NCBI RefSeq assembly: GCF_030931715.1
Contig: NZ_CP133261.1
Location: forward strand, 2,148,643-2,212,642
DNA length: 64,000 bases
Reading direction: 5' to 3'
Source of the DNA: Tissierella sp. MB52-C2
Lineage (GTDB): Bacteria > Bacillota > Clostridia > Tissierellales > Tissierellaceae
The position numbers and the translations under genes are program-made. Position 1 is the first letter of the stretch, and every line of letters begins with the position of its first letter. The notes under the pieces are model-generated. The model was not told the DNA's origin, made no database searches, and saw nothing but the letters and a program-made list of their open reading frames with translations. Below are positions 53,051 through 62,162 of the stretch, in pieces.

Positions 53051-53670
53051 TATATAGCCATCCTTCTCATATAGTATGGAGTTACAACGCTTCCTAGCGT
53101 GCATAAATCATAAATTGATATAAATGATTTTATTACATCTTCAAAGTTTTCTTTATTTTTGTAAAAAGTTTCGCTTATGCTACCTAATTCTATAGTCTTT
53201 TTATCATCTAAAGTATGAGTAGTTAATTTAGGTAGATTAAAAAATTCTCTAGCCCATGGGTCTGTAAACTTTTTGTCCTTGATATTTTCAATCATATCTA
53301 ATACTTCTTGCCAACCATTAGAGTTTGATATTTCCCTTATAAATGGAGTAAATATCTTACTCTCAAACTCATATCCAAAATTAAACAACGTAGTGAATCT
53401 TTTTTTAGCAATTTCTCTATTTTCTTTTTGAATTATTATCTTTCTTGCAATATCATAACGTTGCTTATGAAAAGTATTAGGGAAAAACTTCTCTAAGTTT
53501 CTTCGTCCTACTTCACCTAAGATACTAGACTCCCACCACACATTATTATCCTCTTCTCCTAAACGGATAATAGTTAATCTATAAAAAAGTGTATCTGCTA
53601 ATATTTCTGCATTAACTTCTGAGTTATGTTTCTTTGCTAATTCATGAATTTTATTCCTTATGGCTTGCAT
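53050..53670 (-). CDS. brxE: BREX protein BrxE
   Basis: First gene of the operon. Sequence features RLTIIRLGEEDNNVWWESS and LEKFFPNTFHKQRYDIARK match the BrxE family (RLGE, WW-S, L-FP-T, then a helical region), which is diagnostic for BREX type 6 and of unknown function. 206 residues is the usual size. GGAGG is seven bases ahead of the ATG. Confidence 0.85.
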   Translation of the reverse strand: MQAIRNKIHELAKKHNSEVNAEILADTLFYRLTIIRLGEEDNNVWWESSILGEVGRRNLEKFFPNTFHKQRYDIARKIIIQKENREIAKKRFTTLFNFGYEFESKIFTPFIREISNSNGWQEVLDMIENIKDKKFTDPWAREFFNLPKLTTHTLDDKKTIELGSISETFYKNKENFEDVIKSFISIYDLCTLGSVVTPYYMRRMAI

Positions 53671-53704
53671 ATGAATTCCTCCAATCTGTTATGTACTACT
53701 TATG

Positions 53705-53771
53705 ATTATATCCTTTTTAGTGGAAAAAATAAAGAATTCCAGCAATCTTTTTTTTATTGCTGGAATTTCTT
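53705..53771 (-). promoter_or_regulatory. BREX operon promoter with overlapping hairpin
   Basis: A TATAAT (53705-53710) lies 35 bases upstream of the brxE start. Its -35 (TTTATT) is poor. Just upstream is a strong inverted repeat (53732-53746 with 53756-53771, core ATTCCAGCAAT) with an A8/T8 loop. It could terminate incoming transcription or be a regulator site. Confidence 0.5.
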
Positions 53772-54334
53772 AAAATTTGTCTTAGTTCTACGTCATCATA
53801 TATAGATATTTTACAAATTTTTACAGATAATCATTTATTTCTATTAAATTTAATTTATTTATAAAAATCTTTATTGGTCTATATTTATATATTAAAGCAC
53901 TCCTGTATAAAAACTTAAATTTTATTATTTTCGGATATATATACTAACTTGTTTTATTCGGTCGAAAATAATGTCCCTATAGATGTCGGTAAATAGGGTA
54001 AATCTAATATTGTAAGTATAATATTTATTAAATCTTACTATTATATATTATATATTTTATTAGGGTTTAAGATCAAATATATATGATTAAAGAATATATT
54101 CTCTAATGTCAAATAATAAATCATTTAGTACCTAATATATTTAATATATCTGATATTAACTCCTAGTAAATTATAATAAATAATATATTAGATGTATTAA
54201 ATATATTATATGATTTAAATATTGAAGTACCCTCAAAAATTAGACAATAATTTTAGCTTTTAGGCTATATATGGTCTAATAAAGTAAACACAAGGATAAG
54301 AGGAAAACATGAGTGGGTAGTATTTCATAAATAG
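53772..54334. other. AT-rich gene-free flank of the BREX island
   Basis: Roughly 560 bases without any supported gene. It is very rich in TATA-type repeats (for example around 54040-54215). Near its right end (54223-54246) it holds a sequence that looks like the end of an IS3/IS150-type insertion sequence. Confidence 0.5.
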
Positions 54335-54367
54335 CAAAAAACACCTGACTAAAATCAAGTGTTTTAT
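54335..54367 (-). terminator. terminator of rnpB
   Basis: Minus-strand stem AAACACTTGA / TCAGGTGTTT followed by TTTTT. Confidence 0.85.
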
Positions 54368-54378
54368 ATGTATTGTAT

Positions 54379-54714
54379 GAGTAAGTCTATAAGCCGTGTT
54401 CTGTTTAAATGGTCATCTATCTAAGACCTATCGTTACCAATAGGTTCATGCGACCTACCTCTGGAACGGCAGCGGGCAACCGCCTTCTTATGTTCCCTTT
54501 TGGTCTTGCTCCAGATGGGGTTTACATAGCCATTTAGTCACCTAAATGCTGGTGAGCTCTTACCTCGCCTTTCCACCCTTACCTAGTAAATCTAGGCGGT
54601 ATCTCTCTGTTGCACTATCCTTAGGGTCACCCCCACTGGACGTTATCCAGCATCCTGCCCTATGGAGCACGGACTTTCCTCATGTGTTTCCACACGCGAC
54701 CACTCAACTTACTC
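54379..54714 (-). ncRNA. rnpB: RNase P RNA, class A-like
   Basis: The catalytic RNA that trims tRNA 5' ends. Conserved blocks on the minus strand include GAGGAAAGTCCGTGCTCC near the 5' end, GGGTGACCCTAAGGATAGTGCAACAG (split motif), GGTAAGGGTGGAAAGGCG, and at the 3' end AGAACACGGCTTATAGAC. GAGTAAG at the 5' end pairs with CTTACTC at the 3' end, which defines the boundaries. The ending resembles class A RNAs rather than the Bacillus class B. Confidence 0.95.
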
Positions 54715-54729
54715 ATAATCTAGATATAT

Positions 54730-54758
54730 AATATAACATAAATCGTCAAAATATGCAA
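54730..54758 (-). promoter_or_regulatory. sigma-A promoter of rnpB
   Basis: Minus-strand TTGCAT (54753-54758) and TATATT (54730-54735) with a 17-base spacer, 16 bases ahead of the mature RNA. Confidence 0.6.
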
Positions 54759-54834
54759 AGGATATATTTTCTATGATTTACATAATCTCTCTTTCTTATC
54801 TTTATCTTATCCTTAAAATCATTAAATATTCAAT

Positions 54835-55626
54835 TTAATATACTTTATAAAATGGACTTGGATTATCATATACCTCTATATATAAACTATTTTTTCTTTT
54901 CATCTCTAAATACTCTTTTATAGCCGGCAATATAACCTTTTCTGTATGATAATGGCCTGCATCTATTATGGTTAGACCTAGTTCATCACCTATTTGAGCT
55001 TCGTGATATTTTATATCTCCTGTTATATAAATATCTGCATTTTCTTTATATACATCATATATAAACTCAGCACCACTACCACCGCAGACTGCAACTCTTT
55101 TTATAGTTCTTTCTTGATTTCCATATACTATTAGATTTTCAGTCTCCAACTTTTCTTTTATAACCTTTATATAATCCATTAATTTTATTTCTTCTATATT
55201 TCCTATTCTCCCATATCCAGAGGGCTTTTCGAAACTTAAATTTGTTAAATGCAAGGGCTTAGCATCTTTTAGTTCAAGAATCTTTCCTAGTTGGTGATTC
55301 ACTCCCCCTTCAGCTCTATCTAAGTTTGTATGGGCATTATATACCACTATTTCATTTTTAATTAAATTATATATAAGCTTCTCCTTATGATTTAACGTAG
55401 TTATCCTGTTCATAGGCTTAAATATAATAGGGTGATGGGTTATTATCATATGGAAGTTTTCTTCTACTGCCTTTTCATAAACCTTTTCACTTAAGTCCAA
55501 GGCAACTAATATTCTACTTACTTCTTTACTGTCATCACCTATTTGAAAACCAGTATTATCCCAGTGATCAATTAATTCAGGCGATGCCCAAGCATTCATC
55601 AAGTTGATTATTTCTTTAGCTTCCAA
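54835..55626 (-). CDS. Nif3-like dinuclear metal-centre protein (DUF34)
   Basis: YqfO/YbgI family, a toroidal hexamer with a two-metal site; proposed as GTP cyclohydrolase I-like or metal chaperone, function not settled. Metal motifs are ITHHPIIF (HH), YNAHTNLD and DAGHYHTE near the C-terminus. 263 residues is the short form without the PII-like insert. It starts at a TTG overlapping the trmK end by 11 bases; rpoD-trmK-nif3 neighbourhood is the usual one in Firmicutes. Confidence 0.92.
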   Translation of the reverse strand: MEAKEIINLMNAWASPELIDHWDNTGFQIGDDSKEVSRILVALDLSEKVYEKAVEENFHMIITHHPIIFKPMNRITTLNHKEKLIYNLIKNEIVVYNAHTNLDRAEGGVNHQLGKILELKDAKPLHLTNLSFEKPSGYGRIGNIEEIKLMDYIKVIKEKLETENLIVYGNQERTIKRVAVCGGSGAEFIYDVYKENADIYITGDIKYHEAQIGDELGLTIIDAGHYHTEKVILPAIKEYLEMKRKNSLYIEVYDNPSPFYKVY

Positions 55627-56311
55627 TTTCCTTTAGCACCCCCTCATATTCTTCTAAGGAATTCTTTAGCTCTAAATATCTTTCCTGGGATTTTTCTGAA
55701 TTTATACCCTTTATTTCTTCCATTATTTTTTTAGTTGCTGCTATCTTTTCTTCTATAAATTCTTTCAATAAAGGATGTTTTTCTTTAATTAATAATTGAC
55801 TAATTTCATAATATATTTCTCTTTCTACAAAGGATAATCCCTTTCTTGCATGGATTATTTCATAGTACTTATTTTCTTCCTTTACTAAATCTTCTTCTAT
55901 AATTTCAAATTTATTTTCTATTAAATATTGTCTTAGCTCCTTTGAAGCCACCATGGGCTGTAATATAAAGTCAACTATGGAATCTGACACTTTCTTATCT
56001 TTCTCGAGTATATCTCGAATTAATAACCCACCCATACCTGCAATAATTACTGTATCTATTTCATAAGGTTTTATGACTTGTAGCCCATCACCTAGTCTAG
56101 TATCTACCTTATGTTCTATTTCTAATTCTTTTATATAATCTATTATTTTTTCCAAAGATCCCTTTGATATATCTGTACCTATTATCTTTTTAGAAATATT
56201 ATTTTGAATCAAATATGCTGGTATATATCCATGGTCTGTACCTATATCTGCTACTATTGAGTTATTAGGTACAAGGTTTGCTATGGCTTGTAATCTTTGC
56301 GATAATTTCAT
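55616..56311 (-). CDS. trmK: tRNA (adenine(22)-N1)-methyltransferase TrmK
   Basis: SAM-dependent enzyme making m1A22 in tRNA. Rossmann motif I VADIGTDHGYIPAYL (about 19-33), then GTDISKGSLEKI and AGMGGLLI; the C-terminal 80 residues form a coiled coil. 231 residues. Operon with the Nif3-like gene. Confidence 0.93.
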   Translation of the reverse strand: MKLSQRLQAIANLVPNNSIVADIGTDHGYIPAYLIQNNISKKIIGTDISKGSLEKIIDYIKELEIEHKVDTRLGDGLQVIKPYEIDTVIIAGMGGLLIRDILEKDKKVSDSIVDFILQPMVASKELRQYLIENKFEIIEEDLVKEENKYYEIIHARKGLSFVEREIYYEISQLLIKEKHPLLKEFIEEKIAATKKIMEEIKGINSEKSQERYLELKNSLEEYEGVLKEIGS

Positions 56312-56369
56312 TGTTTCCTTCCTTTCTAAGTTGTAGATATAGTCACCACTACAATTATATTGAATATAA

Positions 56370-56398
56370 TAAAGATTCGCCTTAGGCGAACCTTTTTA
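56370..56398 (-). terminator. terminator after rpoD
   Basis: Stem AAGGTTCGCC / GGCGAATCTT on the minus strand with TTATT after it, touching the rpoD stop codon. Confidence 0.75.
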
Positions 56399-57553
56399 TT
56401 CTAAGAAATCCTTTAATTTTTTAGATCTGCTTGGGTGACGTAACTTTCTTAGAGCCTTAGCTTCTATTTGTCTAATTCTCTCCCTTGTAACTTCAAACTC
56501 TTTACCTACTTCCTCTAAAGTTCTTGCTCTACCATCATCTAATCCAAATCTAAGCCTTAGAACTTTTTGTTCTCTAGGGGTTAAAGTATCTAATACGTCT
56601 ATTAATTGTTCTCTTAACATAGTAAATGTAGCTGCCTCTGCCGGTGCTAGAACTTCATCATCAGGGATAAAATCTCCTAGGTGGCTATCTTCTTCTTCAC
56701 CAATTGGAGTCTCCAATGAAACTGGTTCTTGGGCTATTTTCATTATTTCTCTAACTCTCTCAACTTCCATACCCATTTCCTTACCTATTTCTTCTGGGCT
56801 AGGATCTCTTCCTAACTCTTGAACTAGTTGTCTTTGCACCCTAACTAATTTATTTATTGTTTCAACCATATGAACTGGAATTCTTATGGTTCTAGCTTGG
56901 TCAGCTATGGCCCTTGTAATTGCTTGACGTATCCACCATGTAGCATAAGTACTAAACTTAAATCCTTTTTCGTAGTCGAATTTTTCTACTGCCTTCATCA
57001 GTCCTAAATTTCCTTCTTGGATTAAATCTAAGAAAAGCATACCTCTACCTACATATCTTTTAGCAATACTTACCACTAATCTAAGGTTAGCCTCTGCAAG
57101 TTTCTTTTTGGCTTCTTCGTCTCCATCTTGCATTCTCTTGGCTAGTTTAATTTCCTCATCTCCAGTTAGTAGTGGTATTTTTCCTATTTCTTTTAAATAC
57201 ATTCTAACAGGATCGTCTACATTTATTCCCTTAGGAACTGATAAGTCTTCCTTTACATCTGTATCTTCCAAATCTTCTTTATCTATATTATCCTCTAAGT
57301 CATCATCCACATCGTCTTTTTCCAATAATAGTTCTTCTTCCTTATCCCCAACTACTTCGATACCCATGCCTTCTAGATTTTGATATATCTCATCTATTTG
57401 CTCCGCATCTATATTAATATCTTCTAATACTTCTATTAATTCACTATATGTTAGCATTCCTTCTTTCTTTCCCTTGGCAATTAATTTTTTAACTGCCTCC
57501 ATCTTAGCCACATTTATCTTTGCTTTATCTTTATCCTTATTTTGTTGATCCAA
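56396..57553 (-). CDS. rpoD: primary sigma factor SigA/RpoD
   Basis: Housekeeping sigma-70 factor. Acidic region 1.1 (D/E-rich to about 105), region 1.2 [17 protein letters not shown], region 2 with [36 protein letters not shown] and [14 protein letters not shown], region 3, and region 4 [20 protein letters not shown]. 385 residues. Follows dnaG by 5 bases, the classical macromolecular synthesis operon arrangement. Confidence 0.97.
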   Translation of the reverse strand: MDQQNKDKDKAKINVAKMEAVKKLIAKGKKEGMLTYSELIEVLEDINIDAEQIDEIYQNLEGMGIEVVGDKEEELLLEKDDVDDDLEDNIDKEDLEDTDVKEDLSVPKGINVDDPVRMYLKEIGKIPLLTGDEEIKLAKRMQDGDEEAKKKLAEANLRLVVSIAKRYVGRGMLFLDLIQEGNLGLMKAVEKFDYEKGFKFSTYATWWIRQAITRAIADQARTIRIPVHMVETINKLVRVQRQLVQELGRDPSPEEIGKEMGMEVERVREIMKIAQEPVSLETPIGEEEDSHLGDFIPDDEVLAPAEAATFTMLREQLIDVLDTLTPREQKVLRLRFGLDDGRARTLEEVGKEFEVTRERIRQIEAKALRKLRHPSRSKKLKDFLE

Positions 57554-57558
57554 CTGCC

Positions 57559-59409
57559 TTACCTCCCATCCTCATGTCTCATGAGGTTTAGTTCTTTGTT
57601 TAACTTAGTTAGCTCCATACATAGTAGAAGAAATTCTTCTTTCTCACTGGAATTCATCTCTGATTTATTTTCCAATTTTTCTATTTCTTCTTTCACTTCA
57701 TTTCTCTTATCTCTTAATTTATTTACCTTAATTGTATTAATCAAATCTTTTATCATTTGCTCCACATCTTCTGGTGAAAATTTTATTCTTTTTTCAAATA
57801 CTAAGTGGAGTAATTCTTCACTTATATTAGGTATCTCCTTTGACATTTTATATAGTAAATCTTCATTTAAAGTTTCATTTTCATTATATAAATCAATTAT
57901 TATTTCAAGGATTTTCTTACACTCTATATTTGTGTATTCATCCAAAGAAATCTCATTAATTATCATATCAAAATAAATCTTATCAAAAATCATTAGTTTT
58001 ATTAAATCAATTTCAGCTGTAAGACTAGCTGAAGGTAATATAATTTTAACTGGAGCTATATTCTCCCTTTTATATTTATCATCAACTTTAGGCTTTTCTC
58101 TAAAGTTGCTATTTCCTACGTGCTTTATAGTATTACCAAATACTTCCTTTTCTATTGCTTCTTTTGATATATTCATTTCTTTGGAAATTTTTTTTATATA
58201 AACATCCTTTTCTATAGGAGATTTTAGTCTTTTTATTATCTTTGCAATTTCAATTGTAAATTTTATTTTTCCTTCTGCTTCTTCTATATTATATTTTCTC
58301 TTATTAATATAAATTCTATAATCTATATGATTGAATGATTCATTTATTATTTTTTCAAATTCATTTATTGAATTTTCTTTTAAAAAATCATCTGGATCTT
58401 TATATTTTCCAAGACTTATTATCTTAGGGTCAATTCCTTCCTTCAATAAAACTTCTATGGCTCTATTAGTAGCATTTGTTCCTGCTTGATCTGAATCATA
58501 ACAAATGTATACATTCTCTCCATATCTTTTCAATAATTTTGCTTGTCTATCAGTTAAAGCTGTTCCTAAACTGGCTACGGCGTAATCTATACCTTTGCTA
58601 AATAGCGTAATTACATCCATATATCCTTCTACTAATATTATTCTTTTTTTATCGGAAAACTTATTTACTAAATTTAGTCCGTAGAGATGTTCTCCTTTAT
58701 TAAATACAGGAGTTTCTTGAGAATTTAAATATTTAGGCATGGAATTATCTAAGACCCTTCCACCAAAACCAATTACCCTACCTCTAGTATCGATTATGGG
58801 GAACATAATTCTATTTCGAAATTTATCATAATATCCATCATTATTTGATTTTTTACCTATTAATCCTAATTTTTCAATATCTGGTTCTTTATATCCCCTA
58901 AACTTAAGATATTTATATAAATCATCCCATTTATTTAAGGAATATCCTAAACCAAACTGCTTTATAATTTTATTGTTTATTTTTCTATTATATAAATAAT
59001 TTAACCCTACTTCAGTTTTAGTTAAATTACCAAAGAAAAACCTTGCAGTTTCCTTATTAATTTCATATGCTTTGTTTTTTTCATCTATTACTTTTTGATT
59101 TTTGGAACTTGTTTCCTCTATGGCAATACCTAGCTTATTGGCTAAAAATTTAACTGCCTCTGGAAATTCTAGATTTTCTACTTTCATTATAAAAGATAAA
59201 GCATCCCCACCTTCTCCGCAGCCGAAGCAGTGGAAAAATTGCTTTGTATCTGATACTGAAAATGAAGGAGTTTTTTCATTATGAAAAGGACATAATCCCA
59301 CATAGTTCCCACCTGTTCTTTTCAGCTGAACATATTCTGAAATAATATTAACTATATCAGAAGACTCACGTACCTTTTCAATTGTTTCATCATTTATATA
59401 ACTTGTCAT
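57559..59409 (-). CDS. dnaG: DNA primase DnaG
   Basis: Makes RNA primers at the replication fork. The N-terminal zinc ribbon is [13 protein letters not shown] with FHCFGCG; the Toprim catalytic core shows [10 protein letters not shown] and [10 protein letters not shown]; the C-terminal part contacts the DnaB helicase. The frame opens at 59430, but the ATG at 59409 ([20 protein letters not shown]) has TAGGTGAT ahead and fits the family start. Confidence 0.96.
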   Translation of the reverse strand: MTSYINDETIEKVRESSDIVNIISEYVQLKRTGGNYVGLCPFHNEKTPSFSVSDTKQFFHCFGCGEGGDALSFIMKVENLEFPEAVKFLANKLGIAIEETSSKNQKVIDEKNKAYEINKETARFFFGNLTKTEVGLNYLYNRKINNKIIKQFGLGYSLNKWDDLYKYLKFRGYKEPDIEKLGLIGKKSNNDGYYDKFRNRIMFPIIDTRGRVIGFGGRVLDNSMPKYLNSQETPVFNKGEHLYGLNLVNKFSDKKRIILVEGYMDVITLFSKGIDYAVASLGTALTDRQAKLLKRYGENVYICYDSDQAGTNATNRAIEVLLKEGIDPKIISLGKYKDPDDFLKENSINEFEKIINESFNHIDYRIYINKRKYNIEEAEGKIKFTIEIAKIIKRLKSPIEKDVYIKKISKEMNISKEAIEKEVFGNTIKHVGNSNFREKPKVDDKYKRENIAPVKIILPSASLTAEIDLIKLMIFDKIYFDMIINEISLDEYTNIECKKILEIIIDLYNENETLNEDLLYKMSKEIPNISEELLHLVFEKRIKFSPEDVEQMIKDLINTIKVNKLRDKRNEVKEEIEKLENKSEMNSSEKEEFLLLCMELTKLNKELNLMRHEDGR

Positions 59410-59505
59410 ATTATCACCTAAATACCTCACCTACCATTATCTTTTCTAATGATTTTACCTCATAAGAATATATTCGACATAAAGTTTAAAAATCCTTCTT
59501 TTTTT

Positions 59506-60522
59506 TTAATATTTTTGCCATGGCTTAGGTAAAAATATATTATTAAATAAATTTACTACATATCTATCTGTTGTTCCTGCTATATAATCACATATAATAT
59601 CCTCTATATCACAATCTATATTCTTATAAATTTTTAAATGTTCTTGTGGTAGTGCATCTATATTTTTAAAATAATATTTATATAACTGTTCTATAACATA
59701 TTCTGCTTTATATTCTTCAGACTTTGCATTATTGTTAAGATATACATTTTGGAACATATAATCTCTCAAGGCATTTGTTGCCTCTCCTACATCGTCACTC
59801 ATCTTTATAACATCTTTTTCTATACTATTCTTAATTATATCTAAAATCATGGTATTTATTCTTTCACCGTGACTTTTTCCCAAAATTTCTACAGAATTCT
59901 TTGGTAAACTCTCTCTTTTAATGACTCCTGCTCTTATGGCATCGTCTATATCGTGATTAATATAAGCTATTCTATCTGAATATTTGACTAATTGTCCCTC
60001 TAAAGTATTGGAGGTTTTTTTGCCAGAATGATTTATTATGCCTTCTCTTACTTCATAAGTTAGATTTAGTCCTATTTTATCATCCTTACGTTCTAAAAAA
60101 TCTACTACTCGTATGGATTGCTCATTATGATTGAAGCCCCTAGGATGTAGTTCATTTAATACCCTTTCTCCTGTATGTCCAAAGGGTGTATGTCCTAAAT
60201 CATGGCCTAGTGATATGGCTTCTACCAGGTCTTCATTTAATCTCAAGGCTCTTGCTAAAGTCCTTCCTATTTGTGCCACCTCAAGAGTATGGGTTAGTCT
60301 TGTTCTAAAGTGATCTCCCTCTGGTGCTATAAATACTTGTGTCTTATGTTTTAACCTGCGAAAAGATTTAGAGTGGATTATTCTATCCCTATCTCTTTGA
60401 AAGTCCGTTCGCATAGTACATTTTTCTTCAAAACTTTTTCTTCCCTTTGAGTTTTGGCTAAGCATGGCATATTGAGATAAATTATTTTTTTCTGCCTTTT
60501 CTATCCTTAATCTTATATTCAT
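59506..60522 (-). CDS. dgt: deoxyguanosinetriphosphate triphosphohydrolase-like HD protein
   Basis: Splits dGTP (or other dNTPs) into nucleoside and triphosphate. HD motif residues: TRLTHTLEVAQIGRTLA, SLGHDLGHTPFGHTGE and DRIAYINHDIDDA. 338 residues, the short Dgt type 2 form common beside dnaG in clostridia. Monocistronic, from the promoter at 60553-60581. Confidence 0.93.
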   Translation of the reverse strand: MNIRLRIEKAEKNNLSQYAMLSQNSKGRKSFEEKCTMRTDFQRDRDRIIHSKSFRRLKHKTQVFIAPEGDHFRTRLTHTLEVAQIGRTLARALRLNEDLVEAISLGHDLGHTPFGHTGERVLNELHPRGFNHNEQSIRVVDFLERKDDKIGLNLTYEVREGIINHSGKKTSNTLEGQLVKYSDRIAYINHDIDDAIRAGVIKRESLPKNSVEILGKSHGERINTMILDIIKNSIEKDVIKMSDDVGEATNALRDYMFQNVYLNNNAKSEEYKAEYVIEQLYKYYFKNIDALPQEHLKIYKNIDCDIEDIICDYIAGTTDRYVVNLFNNIFLPKPWQKY

Positions 60523-60552
60523 TATTTACCCCTCTAATACATCATTTATCTA

Positions 60553-60581
60553 TAATATATATATACAACATAAGTTTCAAT
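60553..60581 (-). promoter_or_regulatory. sigma-A promoter of dgt
   Basis: Minus-strand TTGAAA (60576-60581) and TATTAT (60553-60558), spacer 17. Confidence 0.6.
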
Positions 60582-60623
60582 AATCCTTCTTTTTATATAA
60601 AATAAATTTTATTTTTAAATAAA

Positions 60624-60650
60624 ATAGAAGTGTTTTTAAAACACTTCTAT
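60624..60650 (-). terminator. terminator after ppsR-like gene
   Basis: Perfect stem AGAAGTGTTTT / AAAACACTTCT with T-rich tail; ends the glyS-ccpN-ppsR unit. Confidence 0.8.
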
Positions 60651-61474
60651 TGGAATATCTTATCTCCAAAGTTTTTCTTCATATATTCTATCACAAAACC
60701 TGCTGTTTCTTCAATAGCTTTATAGGATACATCTATTACCATACAACCAAGTTTATCCATTATTTCCCTAGAATATTCTAATTCTAAATTAATTCTATCT
60801 ATATTGGCATAATTTGCATTGTCCCCTAGCCCTAATGATTTTAATCTTTCCTGCCTAATTTCATTTAGTTTGGCTGAATTTGCAATAAGTCCAATGATCC
60901 TTTTATTATCTTTTTGAAATAATTCATTTGGAGCTGGTACCTCTGGAACTAAAGGTACATTTGCTACCTTAAAGTTCTTATGTGCTAGATACATACTTAA
61001 AGGCGTTTTAGATGTTCTAGATATACCCACCAATACAATATCTGATTTCTTTATTCCCCTTGGGTCTTTCCCATCATCATATTTTACAGCAAACTCAACA
61101 GCTTCAACTTTTCTAAAGTAATTTTCATCTAATCTTCTAATTAATCCTGATTCACGCTTTGGCTGGTACTCAAGAATGGATTCAATTGCATTTAAAGTTG
61201 GAGTCATTAAGTCTACTGTTGGAATATTAAACTCCTGTCCCTTAAGTTTTATAAAGCTTTTTAACTCCTCTATTACTATTGTATAGACTATAACACTAGG
61301 TTCATTTTTAGCTTCCTCGAATATTTCCATTATCTGATCTTCTGCTGTAATAAAGGGGAATCTTCTAACTTCATATCTTCCTGAGTTAAATTGACTTAAA
61401 GCTGCACGTGCTAATAATTCCCCCGTTTCCCCTATGGAGTCTGACAGTACGTAAATTGTTAAGCTTTTGTCCAT
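60647..61474 (-). CDS. pyruvate phosphate dikinase regulatory protein (PpsR/PDRP family)
   Basis: DUF299 bifunctional ADP-dependent kinase and Pi-dependent pyrophosphorylase that switches pyruvate phosphate dikinase or PEP synthase off and on. The P-loop is VGISRTSKTPLS (about 148-159), and SDSIGETGE at the N-terminus is the family start. 275 residues. It is cotranscribed with the CcpN-like regulator, the usual pairing in Firmicutes. Confidence 0.93.
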   Translation of the reverse strand: MDKSLTIYVLSDSIGETGELLARAALSQFNSGRYEVRRFPFITAEDQIMEIFEEAKNEPSVIVYTIVIEELKSFIKLKGQEFNIPTVDLMTPTLNAIESILEYQPKRESGLIRRLDENYFRKVEAVEFAVKYDDGKDPRGIKKSDIVLVGISRTSKTPLSMYLAHKNFKVANVPLVPEVPAPNELFQKDNKRIIGLIANSAKLNEIRQERLKSLGLGDNANYANIDRINLELEYSREIMDKLGCMVIDVSYKAIEETAGFVIEYMKKNFGDKIFQ

Positions 61475-61486
61475 AATTATGCCCCC

Positions 61487-62125
61487 TTAATCATTATTAC
61501 CTAATTCTACGAATAGCCTTGTTATTGTTGTTTTTGTTATTCTACCTAATACTTTATAACCTTTTGCTTCTACATTTTCTTCTATTACAGGCAAACTATC
61601 TATTTCATGATCTATTAACTTAATTGCTGCGTCTAAAACACTATCTTCTGGCTCAACATAAACTATATTAGGCATTCTTGTCATTATCATACCAATGGGC
61701 ATTTTATTTAAATCAATACCACCTATGGCATTTCTTAAGAAATCTTTCCTTGATACTACACCTGACAACAAGCCTTTAGATGTAACATAAATAGAACCTA
61801 CATCTTCTATAAACATCAGTACTATGGCATCATAGATGCTAATGGTTTCATCCACTATTACTGGCATGGATTTTATATCCGAAACTTTTATACTCTTTAT
61901 CTTTTCTGAAATATAAGAAAGACTAGTTTTTCCCGTATAAAAATATCCTACCTTTGGCCTTGCATCCAGTATCCCAGACATGGTCAAAATAGCCAAATCT
62001 GGTCTTAAAGTTGATCTTGTAAGTTTTAACATACTAGCAATAGCCTCAGACGTAATAGGCTGATTTTCTTTAACTATGTCAATTATCTTTTCTTGTCTTT
62101 CACTTAATTGAATAATAGTATCCAC
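61487..62125 (-). CDS. ccpN: CcpN-like transcriptional regulator with CBS domains
   Basis: Helix-turn-helix (about 15-55; ITSEAIASMLKLTRSTLRPDL) and two CBS domains (about 80-135 and 145-205), which sense adenine nucleotides. CcpN represses gluconeogenic genes in Bacillus. The frame opens at a TTG at 62131; the GTG at 62125 gives MDTIIQLSERQEKI, matching the family N-terminus. It follows glyS by about 35 bases. Confidence 0.9.
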   Translation of the reverse strand: MDTIIQLSERQEKIIDIVKENQPITSEAIASMLKLTRSTLRPDLAILTMSGILDARPKVGYFYTGKTSLSYISEKIKSIKVSDIKSMPVIVDETISIYDAIVLMFIEDVGSIYVTSKGLLSGVVSRKDFLRNAIGGIDLNKMPIGMIMTRMPNIVYVEPEDSVLDAAIKLIDHEIDSLPVIEENVEAKGYKVLGRITKTTITRLFVELGNND

Positions 62126-62162
62126 CCCCAATATTTTTATTGTCTAAAAATATAAGTAAGGG

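Larger units (their letters stand above)
38341..53670 (-). other. BREX type 6 defence operon
   Basis: Eight minus-strand genes in the order brxE-brxA-brxB-brxC-pglX-pglZ-brxD-brxHI with gaps of at most 15 bases and four overlapping junctions. The gene set and order match BREX type 6. All frames are intact, so the system looks functional. Known BREX systems methylate host DNA and block phage replication without cutting the phage genome. Confidence 0.9.

Noticed and set aside
38341-53670. Assignment as BREX type 1 or type 2
   Set aside because: No BrxL protease (type 1) and no PglW kinase (type 2); BrxE plus BrxA/BrxB with BrxD/BrxHI fits type 6.
53980-54005. Small stem CCCTA/TAGGG as an attachment site core
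   Set aside because: No second copy was found at the other border of the island and no integrase is present.
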